The notes under the pieces: model-generated
Databases searched by the model: none
What the model was told of the DNA's origin: nothing
What the model saw: the letters and a program-made list of their open reading frames with translations, nothing else
Shown here: positions 17,116 through 25,220 of the stretch, piece by piece
How the letters are laid out: each line of letters opens with the position of its first letter
Position numbering within the stretch: the stretch's first letter is position 1
DNA from: Herbiconiux daphne
GTDB taxonomy: Bacteria > Actinomycetota > Actinomycetes > Actinomycetales > Microbacteriaceae
DNA length: 64,000 nucleotides
Direction of reading: 5' to 3'
NCBI RefSeq assembly: GCF_024979295.1
Contig: NZ_JANLCJ010000001.1
Coordinates: forward strand, 744,001-808,000
Translations under genes and position numbers: made by a program

Positions 17116-17528
17116 TCGTGCGGCGGTTGGGCCTCGTCGCCGATTTCACCGGGCTGTGTCGCGTATTCAGGTGCTCGAGGGAGGAGAGTGCGGAAAGAAC
17201 GCGGTCGTTCGAAAGCGCCGCGACATTTCGCTTGGGTTGGTGTGCGTCAGCAAATCGCAGCCGTTCCTCATCGAACTGCGTCACTAATCGGAGCGAGTAG
17301 AGGTCGGCTCCTCTCGGGTATACGAGACGCTTGGAGTGGGTGCCCTGCAGTTGGATGAGCCGTCTGGTGTCCAGATCTGCGCCGGAACGTTCAGCATCCC
17401 TCGGAGCGTCCGCGACGCGGGAGATGTCTGTGCCAGGGTCATCGACGAGATCGGCAATGGTGCTGCAATCTCATGCCAAAACGCAACATATGAAGTATGG
17501 CTGCGTCACGGCACGAACATAAATGGCG
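17116..17528. other. Gap without a recognised gene
   Basis: About 410 bases. A plus-strand frame at 17336-17560 (74 codons) contains GVQICAGTFSIPRSVRDAG and could be the tail of a lost gene, but it has no ribosome site and no family I know. The remainder looks degraded. Confidence 0.35.
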
Positions 17529-17900
17529 CTAGTGAGATTGTAGTACGGCCCAGGCGATGAGGCTGTCGAGGCGGCGTACATCTGCGCCCTTCGAGAGCTT
17601 GACCTTGATGTGGCCTGCTCGTGTCCAGAGTTCGATTTCGGAGTTGAAGTCGAGTTTGCCGGCGTTCTCGGAGGACCACATGTTGATGGATGAGTAAGGA
17701 AGGGAATAGATCTCGACCTTCTTGCCCGTGATTCCCTGGGCGTCTCTGACGATGAGCCGCTTGGTGGTGAAGACGGCGGAGTCTCGGAAGGTTTTGAATG
17801 CGGCGATGGCTTGTTCGCCGTCGAGGAGAAGTGGGGTCACATCGGGTGGGATGGGAATCTCGTTTTGAAGGGTCCAGGTCATAAGTGCGGCGGCTTCCAT
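17529..17900 (-). CDS. Bacterial PH-domain protein
   Basis: A 123-aa protein with one bacterial pleckstrin-homology domain: E.A....K.FRDSAVFTTKRLIVRDAQGITGKKVEIYSLPYSSI, then W..ENAGKLDFNSEIELWT and a C-terminal helix. This matches the bPH_1 type, in which the TxKRLii.D.qG.tGkk..y.siPYssI motif is diagnostic. It is soluble. The start is ATG 17900, with ATG 17882 as alternative; neither has a strong ribosome site. The function of such single-domain proteins is unknown. Confidence 0.75.
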   Translation of the reverse strand: MEAAALMTWTLQNEIPIPPDVTPLLLDGEQAIAAFKTFRDSAVFTTKRLIVRDAQGITGKKVEIYSLPYSSINMWSSENAGKLDFNSEIELWTRAGHIKVKLSKGADVRRLDSLIAWAVLQSH

Positions 17901-17982
17901 CGCGCTAGTCTCGCAGATCGACGACTGTCGAAGGGTCGGCAGGGGCGGAGCTATGATCGATGCCATAGCTTCGGGGGTGATC

Positions 17983-18354
17983 ATGGGCGATGTAGCCACG
18001 CGAATTTGCGCTTCCCTAATCATTGCCGCAGGTGCGATTCTCCTTTCGTCGTGTTCGACGCCGGATGTCACACCCGCCGCGGTCGATAAATACACGCAGA
18101 CCTGGACCGCTTCGTACTCCGAGACGACTTGCGATGACTGGCTGAACGTCATGACTCCTGCTCAACAGTTTGCAGGAGCAGCGGATATTCTCACGGCGGC
18201 TAGAAACAAGATTGACGGCGGAACAGGATTGCCGAGCGATTCGCTCATCGATGAGTTCGCGGAGGGGATCAACAACGTCTGCGTGATCCCGACGATGACC
18301 CTGACGGACGCCACATATGGTCTCTACACGACCGAGCCCCGGTTTCACCCGTGA
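17983..18354 (+). CDS. Small putative lipoprotein
   Basis: About 123 aa from ATG 17983 (GGGGGTGATC upstream); ATG 17953 is in frame with its own G-rich leader. The signal peptide (GDVATRICASLIIAAGAILLSSC) ends in the lipobox LSSC. The mature domain (about 95 residues) has a Cys-Asp-Asp-Trp motif (TTCDDWLNVMTPAQQFAGAA) and a second cysteine (NNVCVIP), resembling small actinobacterial lipoproteins of unknown function. It is divergent from the PH-domain gene, and the two start regions are only about 80 bp apart. Confidence 0.65.
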   Translation: MGDVATRICASLIIAAGAILLSSCSTPDVTPAAVDKYTQTWTASYSETTCDDWLNVMTPAQQFAGAADILTAARNKIDGGTGLPSDSLIDEFAEGINNVCVIPTMTLTDATYGLYTTEPRFHP

Positions 18355-18627
18355 AGGGTTCCGCCTCGTCTGGGCGCAGCTCATGCGGCTCACAACGAAG
18401 TCGGCGAGGCTGGGCGAGCTGGCGTCACGGGCGGGCTGGGCTTCGCTCCAGATATCAATCATCTGTCGACAAACGGCTGCCGCGTAGGGGCTTGCAAGTC
18501 GAAGGGTCAACGAAAGTGATGATGTCTCAAGAGATATGGCAGTGGAGACTACGGTGCAACTGAAGTTGCAAACCAGAAACTTCGGCTGAACGAGGCACTT
18601 CGCTTCACACCGTGGCGAGCCGCAGGC
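18355..18627. other. Gap without a recognised gene
   Basis: About 270 bases between the lipoprotein and the intact cupin. No coding signal, repeat or promoter that I can support. Confidence 0.4.
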
Positions 18628-19011
18628 TCAGCGGAAGTCGCCGAGTTGCCTCTCGACCGGAACAGTGCCCGAGACCACGACGTCGCCCGTGTGTGCGGTC
18701 GTGACGGTTTCGATGAGCACGATCTCGACCTCCTCCTCCGCGACGGGATTGTGCCGCACGCCTCGAGGCACGACGTAGAACTGTCCCGGAGTGAGCACGA
18801 CCTCCTCGTCGCCCGGGAGCTGGATGCGCAGCCGACCGGAGACGACGAGGAACATCTCGTCCTCGGCGTCGTGGGCGTGCCACACCAGCTCGCCGAGCAG
18901 CTTCGCCACCTTCACGTACTGGTCGTTCACGCGTCCGACGACCCGCGGGGTCCAGTGAGCCTCTACCTGGCGGAGTTCAGCGGAGATGTCGATTCCGTGA
19001 AGAGAAGTCAT
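18628..19011 (-). CDS. Cupin-domain protein (intact copy 2)
   Basis: A 127-aa single-domain cupin. Both cupin motifs are present: GELVWHAHDAEDEMFLVVSG (motif 1, metal-binding H-x-H...E) and PGQFYVVPRGVRHNP (motif 2 with its His). Such proteins are metal-dependent small enzymes or sugar/ligand-binding proteins; the reaction is not predictable. The start is ATG 19011. A longer in-frame start upstream is possible, since similarity to the frameshifted copy at 15260-15642 reaches beyond the ATG, but no start with a ribosome site was found there. Confidence 0.82.
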   Translation of the reverse strand: MTSLHGIDISAELRQVEAHWTPRVVGRVNDQYVKVAKLLGELVWHAHDAEDEMFLVVSGRLRIQLPGDEEVVLTPGQFYVVPRGVRHNPVAEEEVEIVLIETVTTAHTGDVVVSGTVPVERQLGDFR

Positions 19012-19092
19012 GGCTCCATCGTCGGCCCTGGGCCGCGCGCGCAGTGCGTCGAAGGCGCCAGCGATGGAGCCTGCCCGTTGTAGGACGTGAAC
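18630..19092 (-). repeat. Direct repeat copy 2 (cupin segment)
   Basis: The partner of 15262-15722, in the same orientation. The shared block runs from the cupin stop to the TAGGACGTG motif upstream of the gene. Confidence 0.75.
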
Positions 19093-19121
19093 AGTTGCTC
19101 CGTGTGACGCGCAGATGCGCC

Positions 19122-19520
19122 TCAGGCTGATCGGTTGGAACCCGTCGGAACGATGACACGGCGCGCGATGCGCCATCCGTTGGGCGTGCGGCGCAGCACG
19201 TCGTGGTTGACGACCGCGGCGTTCGTGGTCTGGTCTGCCATGAGCATGAGGCCCTTGGAGTCGACCGCGACCTCGTCGCCGTTCTCGCTGACGATGACCA
19301 CATTGGTCACGAAGTGGGCGATGGGGCCGTGGGTGCCCATCTGCTGCGCCGCTGCGCGTGCGCCGTCGATGCCGGTGATCACCGGCATCCCCAGGGCGCT
19401 CATGTCGTAGACGATGTCGGCGGTGAAGACGGCGTCGATCTCGTCGAGCCGTCCGTCATCGAAGACGTGTCCTACCAGGCTCAATGTGTCGGTGATGTTC
19501 CAGCGGTCGTCGTTGTTCAT
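19122..19520 (-). CDS. SnoaL-like (NTF2-fold) protein
   Basis: A 132-aa protein starting at ATG 19520, with AGGGA seven bases upstream. The SnoaL-4-like pattern is visible: N-terminal helices (ITDTLSLVGHVFDDGRLDEIDAVFTADIVYDMSALG), the THGPIAHFVTNVVI strand, and the closing GWRIARRVIVPTG. The NTF2 fold makes a cone-shaped pocket used by isomerases, dehydratases and binding proteins. It is transcribed away from a TetR repressor gene, and a perfect palindrome lies in the shared intergenic region, so it is probably the repressor's target. Confidence 0.85.
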   Translation of the reverse strand: MNNDDRWNITDTLSLVGHVFDDGRLDEIDAVFTADIVYDMSALGMPVITGIDGARAAAQQMGTHGPIAHFVTNVVIVSENGDEVAVDSKGLMLMADQTTNAAVVNHDVLRRTPNGWRIARRVIVPTGSNRSA

Positions 19521-19563
19521 GATTCGTCCCTCGTCTCGGCCGCGACTTTCGCGGATACGGCAA

Positions 19564-19578
19564 TGGTACTCAGTACCA
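19564..19578. promoter_or_regulatory. Palindromic operator between the SnoaL-like and TetR genes
   Basis: TGGTACT-C-AGTACCA, a perfect 15-bp palindrome, 44 bases upstream of the SnoaL-like start and 64 bases upstream of the TetR start. It is the size and kind of site that TetR dimers bind. Confidence 0.6.
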
Positions 19579-19641
19579 AACGGAATGCAAGCCACACTGG
19601 TTTAGAGACCCGAACTGTACGCAGTGCGATAGAGTCGTGCC

Positions 19642-20256
19642 ATGACGTCGGTTGTTCCTCTGATCGAGCGCAAGCAGAAGGCGGCCCGTGAGCGCATCCT
19701 GCGGGCGGCGGCAGAGTTGTTCGCCGAGCACGGCTTCGACAGCGTCTCGGTGTCTGACATCGCCGAACGGGCCGAAGTCGGCCGCACGACGTTCTTCCGG
19801 CACTTCGGCGACAAGCAGGAGGTCGTCTTCGCGCGCGAGCAGGCGATCCTCGACGCGCTGACGCTCGGGAACCTCGACTCCGCGCCCACCAGTTCCCGGT
19901 CGGCTGCCGGCGCACTCCGAGCAGTGCAACCGCTGTTCCTGCAGGTGTGCGCGCACATCAGCGAAGATCCCGACGAATACCGGCGTCACGAGCAGCTCGT
20001 CGAGGGCAACATCGTGTTGCAGGGGCGCGGTGCGGCCAAGGCGCAGCTGATCGCCCGCCGCCTCGGCGCCCTGCTCGTCGAGAACGGGTGGGATGAGGCG
20101 GTGGCGAGTTTCGCCAGCCAGATCGCGCTTGCTTGTTATGAGACCGCTCGCGCTACGGCCCAGCCCGAGAACCTGGTTCAGGCCACGCGCCAGGCCTTCG
20201 AGAGAGCGCTCAGTCTCGGCGCGGAGGGCGCCAAGGGCGCTGACGCCGCGACCTGA
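19642..20256 (+). CDS. TetR-family repressor (divergent from the SnoaL-like gene)
   Basis: A 204-aa regulator. Residues 10-60 contain the TetR helix-turn-helix: RERILRAAAELFAEHGFDSVSVSDIAERAEVGRTTFFRHFGDKQEVVFA. The C-terminal ligand domain is helical and variable, with PDEYRRHEQLVEGNIVLQGRG, as in a common actinobacterial subgroup. It lies divergent from the SnoaL-like gene across a 121-bp spacer holding a 15-bp palindrome. Likely role: repression of that gene and itself until a small molecule binds. Confidence 0.88.
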   Translation: MTSVVPLIERKQKAARERILRAAAELFAEHGFDSVSVSDIAERAEVGRTTFFRHFGDKQEVVFAREQAILDALTLGNLDSAPTSSRSAAGALRAVQPLFLQVCAHISEDPDEYRRHEQLVEGNIVLQGRGAAKAQLIARRLGALLVENGWDEAVASFASQIALACYETARATAQPENLVQATRQAFERALSLGAEGAKGADAAT

Positions 20257-20277
20257 TCTCCACGGAGCGTCCCGGCG

Positions 20278-20844
20278 CTAGCGCACGTGGAGGCCGTCGA
20301 GCAGGAGCCGCACCATCGGGTTCGGCGACCCGTCGGGGGAGGGGGCGCGGTGACTCAGGTCGCCAACCGCCTGGAGGAGTTCGAGGGGATCGACGCCGGG
20401 GCGCACCTCGCCGGCCGCAGCCGCCGCGTCGAGCAGCGACGTGATGGCCGGGCCCAGTTTGGCGGTGAAGTGCGCGGGGAGGGCGTCGAACGCCGGATCG
20501 CCCGAGCGTAGCGCGGCGGACAGCCCCTGCTTGGTGGCGACGAAGCGGGTGAAGCGGGTGATCCACAGGTCGAGGGCCTCGCCGGGCGGGTGCTCCTCCA
20601 GCAGGGAGGTCGCGGCCGCAGCCGTGGCATCGATCTCCGTCGTGAAGACGGCGGCCACCAGCTCGGCCCGGTTCGGGAAGTGCCGGTAGAGCGTGCCGAC
20701 CCCGACGCCCGCCTCTGCCGCGATGTCACGGGCAGGGGCATCCACCCCCGAGCGAGCGAACACCGTCCGTGCCGCGACCAGCAGGGTGTCGAGGTTCTGG
20801 CGCGCATCCGCTCGCACCTTGCGCGGCGCATCCGATGAGGTCAC
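20278..20844 (-). CDS. TetR-family repressor (divergent from the aldo-keto reductase)
   Basis: A 188-aa regulator. Helix-turn-helix at residues 15-65: LDTLLVAARTVFARSGVDAPARDIAAEAGVGVGTLYRHFPNRAELVAAVF. The C-terminal domain matches the SCO-type TetR C-terminus common next to oxidoreductases (EALDLWITRFTRFVATKQGLS). It is divergent from the aldo-keto reductase at 20938, and the 93-bp spacer contains two copies of a CGGAAC/GTTCCG palindrome around a promoter, so the pair is almost certainly one regulatory unit. Confidence 0.88.
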   Translation of the reverse strand: MTSSDAPRKVRADARQNLDTLLVAARTVFARSGVDAPARDIAAEAGVGVGTLYRHFPNRAELVAAVFTTEIDATAAAATSLLEEHPPGEALDLWITRFTRFVATKQGLSAALRSGDPAFDALPAHFTAKLGPAITSLLDAAAAAGEVRPGVDPLELLQAVGDLSHRAPSPDGSPNPMVRLLLDGLHVR

Positions 20845-20864
20845 GACAGAGCCCCTTGCTTATT

Positions 20865-20913
20865 CGGAACAACGTTCCGTATAGTGGTCGAGAGATTGCG
20901 GAACGATGTTCCG
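20865..20913 (+). promoter_or_regulatory. Two palindromic operators around the aldo-keto reductase promoter
   Basis: CGGAACAACGTTCCG (20865-20879) and CGGAACGATGTTCCG (20899-20913), both perfect in their 6-bp arms, with centres 34 bases apart. A -10-like TATAGT (20880-20885) lies directly behind the first. The arrangement fits a TetR repressor that blocks both divergent genes. Confidence 0.7.
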
Positions 20914-20937
20914 TATCCGATCCTACAGGAGGACCCC

Positions 20938-21960
20938 ATGCAGTATCGCCCCCTCGGCCGCACCGGAATGAAGGTGACGCCTTATGCGCTCGGCGCCATG
21001 ATGCTCGGCTCGTTCGGCAACCCCGACCGGCAGGAAGGCGTGCGCATCATCCATCGCGCGCTCGACGGCGGCATCAACTTCATCGACACCGCCGATCGCT
21101 ACGGCGACTCCGAGGAGGTCGTCGGCGAAGCACTGGTCGGCAGACGCGACGAGGTCGTGCTCGCCACCAAGTTCTGGGGGCCCGTCGACGACGACGTGAA
21201 CCACCGGGGTGCCTCGCGCCGGTGGATCCGGCAGGCCGTCGAACGCTCCCTCCGCAATCTGCGCACCGACCGCATCGACCTCTACCAGCTGCACCGTCCC
21301 GACCCCGAGACCGACATCGACGAAACGCTATCCGCCCTCACCGACCTCGTGCGCGAGGGCAAGGTGCTCGCGATCGGCACGTCGTCGATGCGCGGCTCCG
21401 AGATCGTCGAAGCCCAATGGATGTCGGAACGGCGCGGCTTGGAACGATTCCGCACCGAGCAGCCGAACTACTCCATTCTCGACCGCGAGATCGAGCGCGA
21501 GATTCTGCCCGTGGCCCAGCGCTACGGCATGGGCACGCTTGTCTACAGCCCGCTCGCCGGCGGCGCGCTCTCGGGTAAGTACCGCGCGGGTCAGAGCAAC
21601 GACAACTTCCGGGCAAGCACCGGCATGCGGCACTTCCGTGACGAGCGCCGGCTCGCGGCCATCGAAGAACTCGTCCAGCTGGCGCAGGAGGTGGGCCTGC
21701 CGCTGACGCACCTGGCGATGGCGTTCACGATCGCGCATCCGGGTGTCACCTCCGCGATCGCGGGGCCACGCACCATGGAACAACTCGAAGACACCCTCGC
21801 CGGCGCCGACGTGTCGTTGTCAGACGAGATCCTCGACCGCATCGACGCCATCGTTCCGCCCGGCGAGAGCATCGGCGCGATGGACATGGTCTATCGCGGG
21901 CCCGAGGTCACGGATGCCGCACTGCGCCGGCGTCCCGACGGGTCACGGTCGGCGCGGTAG
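20938..21960 (+). CDS. Aldo/keto reductase
   Basis: A 340-aa NADPH-dependent oxidoreductase from ATG 20938, with AGGAGG a few bases upstream. AKR landmarks: MQYRPLGRTGMKVTPYALG, DGGINFIDTADRYGDSEEVVGEAL (Asp and Tyr of the catalytic tetrad), VVLATKFWGP (Lys), YQLHRPDP (His), and the cofactor loop near TSAIAGPRTMEQLEDTL. It belongs to the AKR groups that act on aldehydes or sugars; the substrate is unknown. Regulation by the divergent TetR protein is strongly suggested by the two palindromes. Confidence 0.9.
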   Translation: MQYRPLGRTGMKVTPYALGAMMLGSFGNPDRQEGVRIIHRALDGGINFIDTADRYGDSEEVVGEALVGRRDEVVLATKFWGPVDDDVNHRGASRRWIRQAVERSLRNLRTDRIDLYQLHRPDPETDIDETLSALTDLVREGKVLAIGTSSMRGSEIVEAQWMSERRGLERFRTEQPNYSILDREIEREILPVAQRYGMGTLVYSPLAGGALSGKYRAGQSNDNFRASTGMRHFRDERRLAAIEELVQLAQEVGLPLTHLAMAFTIAHPGVTSAIAGPRTMEQLEDTLAGADVSLSDEILDRIDAIVPPGESIGAMDMVYRGPEVTDAALRRRPDGSRSAR

Positions 21961-22015
21961 CCAGCCGCCAGCTAAGATGAGCAATACTTGGCAACTGACT
22001 CGACTGGGAGGCGAC

Positions 22016-22507
22016 ATGGCTGAACTGACTCTTGACCGGAGTTCAGAACATAATCTGAAGTATGATGAAAGCATGCTCGCGTTCCCGTCATCAGATCTCA
22101 GTCGAAACGCGCCGCGCGTGTTCGCGGCCGCGGAGGAAGCACCCGTCAGCGTGACCCGGCGCGATGGCGAGAATCTCGTTCTCATGTCGCAGCGTGACTC
22201 TGACTCTCGCGAGCAGCTACTCCAGTTCGCCGCACAACTGATTGCGGTGGCCATCGACGACCGGGGGAGTCTTGCAGAGCGGATGGCCAACGCGTATCCC
22301 TGGATGCTGGCCCTGGGCCAGGCTGATCGGGTGCGGTGCGCTGCCGATCTCGTCGACGCGGCTCGAGCATCGTTCGCGACCGGACAAGCGCATCTGATCG
22401 CTGCGGAGTTGACGTCGTGGCGCGAGACGGCGACGGCGCTCGCCGCCGGTCTGGTCGACTCACCCGTCGACTGGCTGGGAGACGAGATCCGGGTCGACCG
22501 CCCCTGA
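22016..22507 (+). CDS. Phd/YefM-like antitoxin
   Basis: A 163-aa protein from ATG 22016 with GGGAGGCGAC directly upstream. The segment FPSSDLSRNAPRVFAAAEEAPVSVTRRDGENLVLMS is the Phd/YefM DNA-binding fold signature (S..dl..n...v...a...PV.VTR.dge..VLms). The long helical C-terminus would wrap the toxin. The stop overlaps the next gene's ATG (TGATG at 22505-22509), which is typical for toxin-antitoxin pairs. Inferred role: neutralises the downstream toxin and represses the operon. Confidence 0.8.
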   Translation: MAELTLDRSSEHNLKYDESMLAFPSSDLSRNAPRVFAAAEEAPVSVTRRDGENLVLMSQRDSDSREQLLQFAAQLIAVAIDDRGSLAERMANAYPWMLALGQADRVRCAADLVDAARASFATGQAHLIAAELTSWRETATALAAGLVDSPVDWLGDEIRVDRP

Positions 22508-22851
22508 TGATCGGGCAGGAGGTGAAAGTTCATCGTCCCACGAAGAAGAGTGAGTACGAGATCCGCTTCGCGTCGGTTCAGGCCCAGAAAGGATGGACAG
22601 ACCTTCGAGCGACGAGCCGAAACGCGTTGACCGACTCGTGGGATTTCTTGACGCGTTCGCCCTTGGAGGTGACTCCAGCGAACTATCCGCTGAAGGGCGC
22701 CCTCGGCGTTGTGACACAGGGTCGAGAGCAATACACGCGGTGGCAGCACAAGCCCACGCGCCAGGGCGATGCGCGCATCTGGTTCTATGTCTCCGGTCAG
22801 GTCGTCTATTTGGAGCAGGTTCACACCCATCATCCGAACGCCACGAAGTAG
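22507..22851 (+). CDS. RelE/ParE-superfamily toxin candidate
   Basis: A 114-aa basic protein overlapping the antitoxin stop. It has the actinobacterial pattern YEIRFASVQAQKGWTDLRAT, then GREQYTRWQHKPTRQGDARIWFYV and YLEQVHTHHPNATK, found in toxins paired with Phd-like antitoxins. The Trp/Arg/Tyr-rich core and the closing HTHHPN.TK are distinctive. The presumed activity is ribosome-associated mRNA cleavage, inferred from the family. Confidence 0.75.
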   Translation: MIGQEVKVHRPTKKSEYEIRFASVQAQKGWTDLRATSRNALTDSWDFLTRSPLEVTPANYPLKGALGVVTQGREQYTRWQHKPTRQGDARIWFYVSGQVVYLEQVHTHHPNATK

Positions 22852-22885
22852 AACGAACTTGCTGCGCTCCTTGGCCCTCCGCAGG

Positions 22886-24355
22886 TCACGCGCCCGGCGC
22901 ATGGCGGTCGAGGAACTCGAAGACCTCGGTGGTGTCGACGCCGGTGAACCCGCTGGTGGGCATGGCGGCGAGCAGCGACGAGTTGAGGCGCGCGGAGGGG
23001 TGCGACTGGCCGGCCCAGGCGGCCGCGAGCGCCTCGGGCGGGCGACGGCAGCACGACTCGTCGGGGCAGGTCGATGTGAACCGGTTCGCCGTGTCGCGAC
23101 CGCGGAACCACTTCGCGTGCGCGAACGCCGTTCCCACCGAGACCGAGAACTGGCCGGTCGCCCCCGCCTGGATGCGTGAGGTGCACCAGTAGGTGCCCGT
23201 CGGCTTGTCGGTGTACTGGTGGTAGGGGCTGAAGCGGTCTTCCACATCGAACACCCGCCGCGCACTCCAGAAGCGGCACACCGTCTGCCCCTCCACCGAG
23301 CCCAGGGCATCGGTCGGGAAGGTCACGTTGTCGTTCTCGTAGGCCTTCGACAGGGTGCCGTTCTCGTGCACCTTGAGAAAGTGCACGGGAATGTCGAGAT
23401 GGTGCGTGGCCAGATTCGTGAAACGGTGGGCAGCCGTCTCATAGCTCACACCGAAGGCGTCACGCAGATCTTCCACCGACAGCTCGCGCGCATCCTTCGC
23501 CGCCGACAGGATGCCGACCGCCCCACTCTCGGGAATGAGCAGCGCCGCGGCCAGATAGTTGGTCTCGACCCGCTGTTGCAGGAACTCGGCGTAGTCGCGC
23601 GGTTCGGCGTGCCGCAGCACGTGCGACGACAACGCCTGCAGCACGACCGAGCGGGGGTCGGCATCCGGTGACTGACCGAGCGGCACATAGATGCGGCCGT
23701 TGCGCAGATCGGTGACCGAGCGGGTCGAACCGGGCAAGTCGCCCACGTAGTGCAGCGTGAAGCCGAGATGCGAAGCGAGATCAGACACCAGGCGCTGCGA
23801 CAACGGCCCACCTGCATGGCCCACGGCCGCGTGAAGGGATGCCGCCGTCTGCTCCAGATCGGCGAAGTAGTTGTGGCGCCGGCGCATCGTGCGGCGCAGC
23901 TCGGTGTTCGCCCGGCGGGCCTCCTCGGGGGTGGCCGCGCGCTCACCGTGGATGCGTTCGAGCTCGCGGTGCAGGCCCAGGATGGTCTTGATCGCGTCGT
24001 CGCTGAGCGACTTGCGCACCGGCAGGGCCGGCAGGTTGAGCGACGCGAACAGCGGGCCCCGCTGCGCCCGCTCCAGCGCGATCTCGAGCGCCGCCCGGCG
24101 GGTGGGAGGCTCCGACGAGAGCAGCTGGTCGATCGACACGTCGAAGACGGTGGCGAAACGCTGCAGCTCGCCGAGCTTCAGCTCGCGCCTGCCGTTCTCG
24201 ATCACCGACACCTGCGAGGGCGCACGGCCGATCGCGGCACCGAGATCGTCGAGGGTCAGGCCGCGCTCGGAACGCAGCTGGCGGATGCGACGGCCGATCG
24301 TCAATGAATCGAGCATGTAGTCATCTTCGACGGGCCCGGAAGGTTGTGGGGGCAT
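22886..24355 (-). CDS. ramB: RamB-type regulator of acetate/glyoxylate metabolism (ScfR family)
   Basis: A 489-aa protein starting at ATG 24355, with GAGGGG eight bases upstream. Order of domains: an XRE helix-turn-helix (about 18-75, IGRRIRQLRSERGLTLDDLG), an ImmA/IrrE-like DUF955 domain (about 180-320; LRHAEPRDYAEFLQQRVETN, without a clear HExxH), and the C-terminal DUF2083 domain (about 330-485, with QTVCRFWSARRVFDVEDRF and the CPDESCCRRPPEA cysteines). This is the layout of RamB of Corynebacterium and RamB/Rv0465c of Mycobacterium, which control aceA/aceB. Both of those genes follow 1.6 kb downstream here. Confidence 0.88.
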   Translation of the reverse strand: MPPQPSGPVEDDYMLDSLTIGRRIRQLRSERGLTLDDLGAAIGRAPSQVSVIENGRRELKLGELQRFATVFDVSIDQLLSSEPPTRRAALEIALERAQRGPLFASLNLPALPVRKSLSDDAIKTILGLHRELERIHGERAATPEEARRANTELRRTMRRRHNYFADLEQTAASLHAAVGHAGGPLSQRLVSDLASHLGFTLHYVGDLPGSTRSVTDLRNGRIYVPLGQSPDADPRSVVLQALSSHVLRHAEPRDYAEFLQQRVETNYLAAALLIPESGAVGILSAAKDARELSVEDLRDAFGVSYETAAHRFTNLATHHLDIPVHFLKVHENGTLSKAYENDNVTFPTDALGSVEGQTVCRFWSARRVFDVEDRFSPYHQYTDKPTGTYWCTSRIQAGATGQFSVSVGTAFAHAKWFRGRDTANRFTSTCPDESCCRRPPEALAAAWAGQSHPSARLNSSLLAAMPTSGFTGVDTTEVFEFLDRHAPGA

Positions 24356-24401
24356 GCCGACAGCCCCTCACCCCCGGATCTTCAGAAAAACAGAAGAATC
24401 G

Positions 24402-24412
24402 CGAAACTTTCG
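24402..24412. promoter_or_regulatory. Candidate RamB-like site upstream of ramB
   Basis: CGAAA-C-TTTCG, a perfect 11-bp palindrome 47 bases upstream of the ramB start. It contains the AAACTTT core known from corynebacterial RamB sites. A related sequence lies at 25754-25764. Confidence 0.4.
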
Positions 24413-24491
24413 GGGTAATTCGTTGCGAAGGCGAGTGGTGCGCTCTGAATCGCCGAATTCGGGCGGCAATTCGACCGACGGATGCCGCCCC

Positions 24492-25220
24492 TCAGCGGCC
24501 TGCCCACTGACCGAGCCACGCGTGCACCTTCGGCCAGTGCGGGGCGTCGGGCGCGATCGCGTCCAGGTGCGAAAGCTGCGGCAATTCGAGAAGACTCGCT
24601 CGGGCGCCGGCCGCCTGGGCGCCCACGAGGTAGTCGCGGGTGTGGCCGACGGGCACGCGGGCGTCGTCGGCGCCGTGCACGATCATGACCTCGCCGCGCG
24701 GTGGCAGCTGCGCCAGCGGGGAAGCCGCTGCATACGTCTCGGCAATCGCGTCGGGCCGCTCGCCGAAGAACTCGGCGACCGCCCCCTCGCCGATGCCCTC
24801 CCGGTAGCCGCGCGCGAGGTCGGTGACGGGCGCCAGCGCCACGATCGCGTCACCGGGCTCCCCGCCGAGCAAGGCCAGCTGGCCGCCCACCGAGTGCCCG
24901 AAGATCGCCAGTCGCGCGTCCGAGCTCTGCGACCGCGCCAGAGCCAGCGCCGACGCGAGGTCGTCGCGCATCGCCGGCCACCCGGCCCGGCCCCGTCGAT
25001 ACTCCACGTTCGCCACCGCCCAGCCCCGATCGGTGAACTCGGGCACGAGCGGTCGCATGAGGTCGGCCGTGAACGGCGCTCGCCAATAGCCTCCGTGGAT
25101 CAACACCACCGTGCCGCGCGCCTGCCCGCGCGGCACGGAGAACGAGAGGTGCTGATCGTCGCCCGGTCCGTAGCGCAGGGTTCGGTCGGGCCCGGCCGGC
25201 CCGGCCGCTGTCGCCGTCAC
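24492..25220 (-). CDS. Alpha/beta hydrolase (kynurenine formamidase-like)
   Basis: A 242-aa hydrolase with GTG start at 25220, overlapping the cupin stop by four bases (GTGA). Motifs: oxyanion VVLIHGGYWRAPF, nucleophile elbow IFGHSVGGQLALL, acid VHGADDARVPV and catalytic His QLSHLDAIAP. The HGGYW motif and short length resemble kynurenine formamidase/BD-FAE-type esterases. Coupled to a quercetinase-like cupin gene, it may hydrolyse the ester or depside released by the dioxygenase; that pathway is inferred. Confidence 0.85.
   Translation of the reverse strand: MTATAAGPAGPDRTLRYGPGDDQHLSFSVPRGQARGTVVLIHGGYWRAPFTADLMRPLVPEFTDRGWAVANVEYRRGRAGWPAMRDDLASALALARSQSSDARLAIFGHSVGGQLALLGGEPGDAIVALAPVTDLARGYREGIGEGAVAEFFGERPDAIAETYAAASPLAQLPPRGEVMIVHGADDARVPVGHTRDYLVGAQAAGARASLLELPQLSHLDAIAPDAPHWPKVHAWLGQWAGR

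Noticed and set aside
18351..18563. Plus-strand frame after the small lipoprotein
   Set aside because: No ribosome site, Arg/Ser-rich, no recognisable motif.
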